Below are positions 1-3,915 of a stretch of DNA of 5,822 bases, piece after piece. The translations under genes were made by a program, and so were the position numbers. This DNA is from Eubacteriales bacterium (lineage in GTDB: Bacteria; Bacillota; Clostridia; Christensenellales; UMGS416), in contig JAQVWW010000102.1 in assembly GCA_028709505.1 (NCBI GenBank), positions 1-5,822 on the forward strand, in the 5' to 3' direction. The notes under the pieces were generated by a model. It ran no database searches and was not told where the DNA came from. It saw only the letters and a program-made list of their open reading frames with translations. Numbering within the stretch: position 1 is the first letter of the stretch; every line of letters begins with the position of its first letter.

Positions 1-429
1 ATGATGGCCGATGAAAGGACCCACGCTGGGGCCGTCCACCGCCACGCGCACGGTGCCGCTTTCCTCATCCTGCGTCACGTCGATGCTGGGCTCGGGCAGG
101 TTCATCAGCCGTGCCACTTCGTACAAAAACTGCGCGGCGGGGTGGTCGCTGCGTTCGGTCGGCGCCGCCGGTACACTCCGCGCAGTGGGAGCCGGCGCGG
201 CATACGGCTGCTGCGGCTCTTCGTCGGGCTCGGCCGGCGCTTCGGGCTCGTCCAGCGAGGCGACGCTTATCTGTACCCGCGCCAGCTTTACGCCCAGGAA
301 ACCAAACACGCCTTTGCTGCCTTCGTCGAGTACGGTTATTTCGGCTTCGTCCCGGGTGACGCCCAGCTCTGCCAGACCCTTAGCAATGGCGTCGTCTACG
401 GTTCTGCCGATGGCTTCTATGGTTCTCAT
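1..429 (-). CDS. jag: Jag/KhpB RNA-binding protein, N-terminal 143 residues (3' end cut by window edge)
   Basis: Jag (KhpB/EloR in other Firmicutes) is a cytoplasmic single-strand RNA-binding protein that partners with KhpA and affects cell elongation and division; it is usually encoded right after yidC. Residues 1-52 form a Jag_N domain, starting MRTIEAIGRTVDDAI and containing the hallmark GSKGVFGFLGVKLARV. Residues 53-97 are a low-complexity linker rich in Pro, Ala and acidic residues (EPEAPAEPDEEPQQP). From about residue 98 a KH domain begins (SDHPAAQFLYEVARLMNLP), and the visible part ends in the GxxG-loop sequence VGPFIGHH at the window edge. The rest of the KH domain and the C-terminal R3H domain expected in this family would lie outside. 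The ATG overlaps the yidC stop as ATGA, and an AAAGGTGA Shine-Dalgarno lies about eight bases upstream inside yidC, so translation is probably coupled to yidC. Identity is firm from domain order and neighbourhood. Confidence 0.93.
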   Translation of the reverse strand, partial: MRTIEAIGRTVDDAIAKGLAELGVTRDEAEITVLDEGSKGVFGFLGVKLARVQISVASLDEPEAPAEPDEEPQQPYAAPAPTARSVPAAPTERSDHPAAQFLYEVARLMNLPEPSIDVTQDEESGTVRVAVDGPSVGPFIGHH

Positions 430-1409
430 AGTATGTCACCTTTCTTCCGGGGATTTTCGATGAGCATAGCTTTGTTATTTTCGCGGCGAGTCAAAACTCT
501 GTCGATGACGAGGAAGGACAGGATACCCATGATGTTGCTGGTGCACCAATAGATGGCGAACACGGCGTTGCTGGTGGCGCAGAACCAAACGGACATAACA
601 GGGAAAATGTACTGCATCATCTTACTGTTCATCGGGTTGGCGGCGGCGTCCTTATCGGTGGGCGCGGCGGGCTGGGGCATCGTGATACGGTTCATCAGGA
701 ACGACGTGGCACCGCCCAACAGCGGCAGGATGAACCAGCCATTGGTGACGCCCTGGAACTTGGTGGCCAGCGGCGCAATGGCGGCATCGTACACCGTCTG
801 CGTCAGCGTGGTGTTGCGAAAAATTTCGTAGGCCGACAGGTCTTTAAAAACCGGGATGACGCTGGAGAGAAAACTGTCCGGCTGCCAGATGTTGTGCACC
901 CACAGCCAGCTTTGCACGCTGGCGTCGGCACCGGCCTGGTACATCTGAAAAATTTCGATGCCGGCCACGTTGCGCAGCGCGGCGAAGAAGGCAAAGAACA
1001 GCGGCAGCTGGATCAGCGCCGGCAGGCAGCCCGAAAACATGCTGACGCCTTCCTCTTTATAGAGTTCCATCGTCTTTTTGGAGGCTTTTTCCTTATCGTT
1101 CTTATACTTGGCATTGATGGCGTTTATCTTTGGTTGCAGCGCCGTCTGCTTGCGCATGGAGGCCTTCTGCTTGATGTCCAGCGGCAGCAGCAACAGACGC
1201 AGCAGGACGGTCAATATGATGATGGTCCAGCCAAAGTTATGGATATTGAGCCCTTCGTCGATGGTGACAAACAGCTTGCCAAACCAGCTGAGCTGGGCCA
1301 CAGGGTCGTGGGGCTCACCGGTAGCGCGGGTAGCACAGCCTGACACAAAGGTCAGGACCAGCGCGGCTATCAGTACGAATGCCAGCGCCTTACGATTCAT
1401 TTTCATCAT
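426..1409 (-). CDS. yidC: YidC/Oxa1 membrane protein insertase, lipoprotein type
   Basis: YidC inserts and folds membrane proteins, alone or with the Sec translocon. The 327-residue product starts with a lipoprotein signal peptide: basic MMKMNRK, a hydrophobic stretch, then lipobox VSGC with the predicted lipidated Cys25. The insertase core follows. TM1 is at about 58-77 and carries the conserved membrane-buried arginine (Arg71 in TVLLRLLLLPL). Next come the cytoplasmic charged hairpin (about 78-120: DIKQKASMRK, LQPKINAINAKYKND), TM2 at about 125-147 (SGCLPALIQLPLFFAFFAAL), an extended outer loop (148-222), TM3 at about 223-240 (NGWFILPLLGGATSFLMNR), and two closing segments at about 265-303 ending IYWCTSNIMGILSFLVIDRVL. 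Length and layout fit the Gram-positive SpoIIIJ type. GAGGAG lies five bases before the first of two adjacent ATGs and eight before the second, so the true start is one of these. The start is ten bases after the yidD stop codon begins, and the gene end overlaps jag by four bases. The loop 180-222 and the last TM motif are unusual (see findings). Confidence 0.96.
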   Translation of the reverse strand: MMKMNRKALAFVLIAALVLTFVSGCATRATGEPHDPVAQLSWFGKLFVTIDEGLNIHNFGWTIIILTVLLRLLLLPLDIKQKASMRKQTALQPKINAINAKYKNDKEKASKKTMELYKEEGVSMFSGCLPALIQLPLFFAFFAALRNVAGIEIFQMYQAGADASVQSWLWVHNIWQPDSFLSSVIPVFKDLSAYEIFRNTTLTQTVYDAAIAPLATKFQGVTNGWFILPLLGGATSFLMNRITMPQPAAPTDKDAAANPMNSKMMQYIFPVMSVWFCATSNAVFAIYWCTSNIMGILSFLVIDRVLTRRENNKAMLIENPRKKGDIL

Positions 1410-1418
1410 GGTTACTCC

Positions 1419-1658
1419 TCAATGCTTAGCCGCGCGCCGCGGCCATTGTGTGGGGACAGGATCGTATCCGCCGGGGAAAAGGGGGTTGCAGCGCAGCACT
1501 CTGCGCCCGGCCAGATATCCCCCGCGCAAAACGCCAAACCGTTGGATAGCCTGGCAGGCATATTCGCTGCAGGTGGGTAAATAGCGGCAGGCTGGCGGCA
1601 GTTGCGGGGAAACGTACCGCTGGTACGCCCGCAGCAGCCACAACAGCGCCCTCTTCAT
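1419..1658 (-). CDS. yidD: YidD, membrane protein insertion efficiency factor
   Basis: YidD is a small membrane-associated protein that assists YidC-dependent insertion of membrane proteins. The 79-residue product has a short amphipathic N-terminus ([15 protein letters not shown]) followed by the family signature: [20 protein letters not shown] at 15-34, then [23 protein letters not shown] at 37-59, ending in GGYDPVP at 63-69. Four cysteines (24, 30, 35, 57) are visible, three of them in the conserved CRYxPTCSEYxC block. Length is normal for the family. The ATG shares an ATGA overlap with the rnpA stop, with GGAG eight bases upstream inside rnpA. The TGA stop sits at the start of the yidC Shine-Dalgarno (TGAGGAG on the minus strand). 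A second open frame over the same bases (1426-1665) has no family signature and was discarded. Confidence 0.96.
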   Translation of the reverse strand: MKRALLWLLRAYQRYVSPQLPPACRYLPTCSEYACQAIQRFGVLRGGYLAGRRVLRCNPLFPGGYDPVPTQWPRRAAKH

Positions 1659-2014
1659 CGGCCACGCTCCGGGGCGGCGTACAGCCCCGCGCGGGTCAGC
1701 AGATCCTGCTGGGCGCGCAGCGCCTGCTCATAGGTGATGCCAACGGCGCTTTTGCGGGCGATAAAGATGACCAGATAGCCGGTGCGGGTATGACGGATAA
1801 GCTCCCGGCAAGCGGCGCGCAGCACGCGCCTGGTGCGGTTGCGCACGACGCTGTTGCCGACTTTCTTACTTACCGAAAAACCCACCCGCAGCGAAGCGGG
1901 CGGGCCGGATTTCACATATACCATGGTCAGCAAGCCGTTCGCACAGGAACTTCCTTTTCGATAGGCGTATTTAAACTGTGCGTTTTTCCTTAAGCGGTAC
2001 TTAGCGCTTAGCAT
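1655..2014 (-). CDS. rnpA: Ribonuclease P protein component
   Basis: RnpA is the basic protein subunit of RNase P; with the catalytic RNA (rnpB, not in this window) it removes 5' leaders from precursor tRNAs. The 119-residue product is rich in Arg and Lys and shows the family pattern: N-terminal [14 protein letters not shown] (8-21), then [20 protein letters not shown] (42-61), which contains the RNR motif, followed by [11 protein letters not shown] (62-72), and the C-terminal strand [12 protein letters not shown] (79-90). The family core usually reads GNAVxRNR; here Ala is replaced by Ser, a mild substitution. GAGGA lies ten bases before the ATG. The start is 47 bases after the rpmH stop codon, and no terminator-like hairpin lies between them, so co-transcription with rpmH is likely. 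The TGA stop overlaps the yidD start. Confidence 0.96.
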   Translation of the reverse strand: MLSAKYRLRKNAQFKYAYRKGSSCANGLLTMVYVKSGPPASLRVGFSVSKKVGNSVVRNRTRRVLRAACRELIRHTRTGYLVIFIARKSAVGITYEQALRAQQDLLTRAGLYAAPERGR

Positions 2015-2061
2015 AGGCTGGCGTTCCTCGGTATGTATTGTAAAACAGATCAGGCCTTAAA

Positions 2062-2196
2062 CTACGCGCTGAGCTGGGCACGGCCTTTCGCCCTGCGGCG
2101 GGCAAGCACCTTGCGGCCGTTCTTCGTGGACATGCGCTTGCGGAAGCCGTGTTCCATCTTGCGCTGGCGTTTTTTGGGTTGATAAGTCCTCAGCAT
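2062..2196 (-). CDS. rpmH: 50S ribosomal protein L34
   Basis: L34 is a small, highly basic protein of the large ribosomal subunit. This 44-codon gene translates to [20 protein letters not shown] at residues 1-20, then [20 protein letters not shown] at 21-40, and ends QLSA followed by TAG. That is an almost textbook L34, normal in length and in the RTYQPKK and [23 protein letters not shown] blocks. A strong AGGAG lies eight bases before the ATG. It is the first gene of the rpmH-rnpA-yidD-yidC-jag operon and lies downstream of an exact-consensus promoter. A longer open frame on the same strand (2057-2287) overlaps it in another phase and is a shadow. Confidence 0.97.
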   Translation of the reverse strand: MLRTYQPKKRQRKMEHGFRKRMSTKNGRKVLARRRAKGRAQLSA

Positions 2197-2290
2197 GATA
2201 AAAACTCCTTTGTGTAATATCTGCATCGGGCCATCGAAAGACGCAAGACGCCCGTGCGAATAGACAATGTGACCAATCCATAGTCATGCT
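2197..2290 (-). other. rpmH 5' untranslated leader with one weak stem-loop
   Basis: From the expected start site near 2289-2290 to the rpmH ATG the leader is about 93 bases. It contains one possible stem: minus-strand GCACGGGC (2250-2257) pairs with GCCCGATGC (2223-2231), eight pairs with one bulged A and an 18-base loop. There is no U-tract, so it is not an attenuator terminator. It could matter for mRNA stability or L34 autocontrol, but nothing in the sequence shows that. The leader ends in the rpmH Shine-Dalgarno. Confidence 0.4.
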
Positions 2291-2295
2291 AATTT

Positions 2296-2324
2296 ATTAT
2301 ATGGGTACCGCAACCTTCTGTCAA
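2296..2324 (-). promoter_or_regulatory. Exact-consensus vegetative (sigma-A/70) promoter for rpmH operon
   Basis: On the minus strand the -35 box is TTGACA (2319-2324), the spacer is 17 bp (2302-2318), and the -10 box is TATAAT (2296-2301). Both hexamers and the spacing are perfect consensus. The predicted start is near 2289, giving a leader of about 93 bases before rpmH. Such strength suits a ribosomal-protein operon. No extended -10 TG is present. Confidence 0.92.
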
Positions 2325-2379
2325 TGAAAAAATGGTGAAAGCTGCTGCCCACGCGACAAAACACGTGCAAAAACCGTAC

Positions 2380-2396
2380 GCTGCCGCGCCGGCAGC
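2380..2396. repeat. Small inverted repeat just upstream of the regulator promoter
   Basis: GCTGCC (2380-2385) and GGCAGC (2391-2396) are perfect inverted arms around a five-base GCGCC loop, ending four bases before the rightward -35 box. It could be a binding site for a regulator or the chance result of GC-rich sequence. It has no T-tract on either side and is therefore not a terminator. Confidence 0.3.
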
Positions 2397-2400
2397 CACG

Positions 2401-2429
2401 TTGACATGCGCAGATAAATACCATATAAT
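2401..2429 (+). promoter_or_regulatory. Exact-consensus vegetative promoter for the LacI-type regulator
   Basis: The -35 box is TTGACA (2401-2406), the spacer is 17 bp (2407-2423) and the -10 box is TATAAT (2424-2429). It is the second perfect promoter in this intergenic region, pointing away from the rpmH promoter with 76 bp between the two -35 boxes. The predicted start is near 2436, about 30 bases before the regulator ATG. A perfect promoter for a repressor gene implies strong repression when the operator downstream is bound. Confidence 0.9.
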
Positions 2430-2437
2430 GGCGCTAA

Positions 2438-2451
2438 ACTAAACGTTTTGT
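2438..2451. promoter_or_regulatory. Candidate LacI-family operator (autoregulatory)
   Basis: ACTAAACGTTTTGT is a 14-bp palindrome with a central CG and a single mismatched pair (third base of each arm). LacI/GalR proteins typically bind such even palindromes with a central CpG, where the hinge-helix leucine inserts. The site lies right at the predicted transcription start and ends directly before the Shine-Dalgarno, an ideal place to block transcription of the regulator's own gene. The operator role is inferred from sequence and position. Confidence 0.6.
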
Positions 2452-2459
2452 AAAGGAGG
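2452..2459 (+). promoter_or_regulatory. Strong Shine-Dalgarno of the LacI-type regulator
   Basis: AAAGGAGG is a full match to the anti-Shine-Dalgarno core, with seven bases to the ATG at 2467. It fixes that ATG as the start rather than the in-frame ATG four codons later (Met5). Confidence 0.85.
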
Positions 2460-2466
2460 TCGCCCG

Positions 2467-3516
2467 ATGGCCGCTACGATGAAGGACGTGGCGCGGCGCG
2501 CCGGCGTGTCGGTCTATACCATTTCCAAATATGTCAACGGCGGTACGCTCAAGGAAAAGAACCGCAAAGCGGTGGAAGAAGCCATCCATGCGCTGGGATA
2601 CCGGCCCAACGCCATCGCCCAAAGCCTGCGCACCTCTTATTCGCGTACGGTGGGCGTGCTGGTGCCCACGCTGGACAGCCGTTATAACCTAAGCGCCATC
2701 GCCAGCATTGAGCGCACGCTGGCCCAATACGGCTACGGCGCCCTCATCTGCGACTGCGGCGGCGACGCCGCGCTGGAAGAAGAAAAGCTGGATTTTCTGC
2801 TGCGCAGGACGGTGGACGGCATCATTCTCATCCCCGCCGACAGGCAGGCGCCGCATATCGCCAAGGCGGTGCGCCGCAACGTGCCGGTGGTGGCGCTGGA
2901 CAGGTTGCCCGAAGGCATTGCCTGCGACGCGGCGCTTAGCAACAACCGCGAGGCGGTGCAGGCGGCGGTCAAATCCCTTGTGGAGCTGGGCCATAAACGC
3001 GTTGCGTTTATCGGCGGCTCCCAGCAGACCTTTACCGCCCGCGAGCGCATGTATGGCTATCTGGAAGGGCTGCGCCAGGGCGGGGCCGATAACTTTGACG
3101 AATACATCAAGCAGACCGACGGCACCGTCGAGGACGGCTTTCGCGCCATGATGGACTTATGGCTGCTGCCCGAGCGGCCAACGGCGGTCATCGCCGCCGA
3201 GAGCGAGCTGTCGATGGGCGTATTCCTGGCGGTGACCAAGCGCAGGATATTTGTGCCCGACGAGCTGTCCATCATCGGCTATGACGATCAGAGCATCAGC
3301 CATCTGGTACGCCCGGCCATCTGCGCCGTCGAGCAGCCGGTGGAAAAACTGGGCGATATTGCCGCCAAGCTGGTGCTGCGGCGCATCGGCGGCGATCACA
3401 GTGGGTTTCCGCGGGTCAGCATCTCGCCCAGCCAGATGAAGGGCGGCGAATCGGTGGGCAGGTGCCTGGTGATGCCCGCCGGCAGCCGCATAGGCGGCGG
3501 GCGCTACCTGCGGTAG
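2467..3516 (+). CDS. LacI/GalR-family transcriptional repressor, effector unknown
   Basis: The 349-residue protein is a full-length LacI-type repressor. Residues 5-30 form the DNA-binding helix-turn-helix (MKDVARRAGVSVYTISKYVNGG). The hinge helix is at 48-56 (NAIAQSLRT), with Leu54 expected to insert at the operator's central CpG. The effector core follows: TVGVLVPTLD at 61-70, TVDGIILIPAD at 115-125, VPVVALDR at 139-146, ELGHKRVAFIGG at 173-184, TARERMYGYLEGL at 190-202, PTAVIAAESELSMGV at 238-252, and the periplasmic-binding-like IIGYDDQSISHLVRPAICAV at 269-288 with EQPVEKLGDIAAKLV after it. The family usually ends near the ReS-like motif (here GGESVGR); about 17 further residues form a short tail. 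It has its own promoter, operator candidate and terminator, so it is monocistronic. No sugar-transport or catabolic genes lie nearby, so the ligand and regulon cannot be read from context. The neighbouring U32 gene runs the other way and is an unlikely target. Confidence 0.95.
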   Translation: MAATMKDVARRAGVSVYTISKYVNGGTLKEKNRKAVEEAIHALGYRPNAIAQSLRTSYSRTVGVLVPTLDSRYNLSAIASIERTLAQYGYGALICDCGGDAALEEEKLDFLLRRTVDGIILIPADRQAPHIAKAVRRNVPVVALDRLPEGIACDAALSNNREAVQAAVKSLVELGHKRVAFIGGSQQTFTARERMYGYLEGLRQGGADNFDEYIKQTDGTVEDGFRAMMDLWLLPERPTAVIAAESELSMGVFLAVTKRRIFVPDELSIIGYDDQSISHLVRPAICAVEQPVEKLGDIAAKLVLRRIGGDHSGFPRVSISPSQMKGGESVGRCLVMPAGSRIGGGRYLR

Positions 3517-3559
3517 CCGCGAAAAAGCGCGCAACGGCGCCGCCATACGGAAAAGCGCG

Positions 3560-3591
3560 GGCCAGGGGGTTATACAACTCCCTGGCCTTTT
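3560..3591 (+). terminator. Rho-independent terminator of the LacI-type gene
   Basis: A 12-bp stem (3560-3571 with 3576-3587) with one G-U pair closes a four-base ATAC loop and is followed directly by TTTT, then CT. The stem begins GGCCAGGG and ends CCCTGGCC. It lies 43 bases after the regulator stop. The minus-strand side lacks an adjacent T-run, so it is mainly one-directional. Confidence 0.9.
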
Positions 3592-3628
3592 CTGGCACCT
3601 CTTGCGAATCCCGTCAGCGGGGAAAGGG

Positions 3629-3686
3629 GCGGCAAAGGATGTGTGATGCCGCTTGCCACATGCCGCCCGGCGCTGCGCCATGTGGC
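3629..3686. repeat. Two tandem hairpin-forming inverted repeats
   Basis: First hairpin: GCGGCA (3629-3634) with TGCCGC (3647-3652), loop 12 bases. Second hairpin, two bases later: GCCACATG (3655-3662) with CATGTGGC (3679-3686), eight perfect pairs, loop 16 bases rich in G and C. Neither is followed by a T-tract. Adjacent perfect arms in noncoding DNA suggest a structured RNA or an extragenic palindromic repeat, though GC-rich DNA raises the chance rate. Confidence 0.45.
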
Positions 3687-3890
3687 CAGCCCGTCGAAAG
3701 GCTCCCCTTTGCGGCTGCGGACGAGCCCTTATGTTTTCGGGTTTTGCTGCGCCGCGGCCGGACCCATAAGAGGCGCCGCTGCGCGTCATCCGCAGGACTC
3801 CCCAAAGCGCGCGATGAAAAGTAGAATCCCCGCGCGCAGCCACCATTTTTTGCTGCCTGTATTCTCGGCCAAGGCGGGCTTCGATTCTGA

Positions 3891-3906
3891 AAGGGCCGCG
3901 GCCCTT
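3891..3906 (-). terminator. Perfect 16-bp palindrome after the U32 gene, possible weak terminator
   Basis: AAGGGCCGCGGCCCTT is a perfect palindrome beginning nine bases after the U32 stop. As RNA it folds to AAGGGC and GCCCTT around a CGCG loop, followed by only a short U-run (the last bases read CCCUUU on the minus strand, then CAG). The position fits a transcription end or 3' stabilising hairpin; the poor U-tract makes an efficient intrinsic terminator doubtful. Confidence 0.4.
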
Positions 3907-3915
3907 AAGCGCCCG

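Larger units (their letters stand above)
3594..3915. other. 322-bp intergenic region between convergent genes, no credible gene
   Basis: This stretch separates the terminator of the regulator from the end of the U32 gene, which is transcribed towards it. Open frames cross it on both strands, but none has a Shine-Dalgarno, a family motif or protein-like composition; they read as Arg/Ala/Pro-rich translations of GC-rich DNA. It carries several inverted repeats (listed separately) and a T6 run at 3845-3850 with no proper hairpin directly before it. It may hold an extragenic repeat element or merely terminators; I recognise no tRNA or known RNA family. Confidence 0.6.

Noticed and set aside
1426..1665. 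Alternative 79-codon frame over yidD
   Set aside because: The other frame carries the full YidD signature and the ATGA coupling to rnpA; this one has neither.
2211..2219. Possible DnaA box in the rpmH leader (minus-strand TATTACACA)
   Set aside because: It has two mismatches to TTATnCACA, no second box nearby and no clear AT-rich unwinding element, so it does not support an origin.
2057..2287. 76-codon minus-strand frame beginning at the 5' end of the rpmH transcript and running through rpmH in another phase
   Set aside because: Its ATG is only two or three bases from the predicted transcription start with no Shine-Dalgarno, and the product has no recognisable motif. rpmH itself explains the coding signal.
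3523..3559. Nine-base direct repeat AAAAGCGCG at 3523-3531 and 3551-3559
   Set aside because: Only two short copies in a GC-rich spacer, easily due to chance; no sign of an attachment site or array.
3157..3846. 229-codon minus-strand frame across the end of the regulator and the intergenic region
   Set aside because: It overlaps the conserved C-terminal half of the LacI-type protein and the terminator, and has no family motif or plausible start.
3821..3850. T6 run at 3845-3850 as a second plus-strand terminator
   Set aside because: The nearest GC stem (GCGCGCG/CGCGCGC) has a 17-base loop and ends about ten bases before the T-run, so the geometry is wrong for an intrinsic terminator.
3876..3890. 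T-arm-like TTCGATTCTG suggesting a tRNA
   Set aside because: No matching acceptor, D or anticodon arms could be paired around it on either strand.
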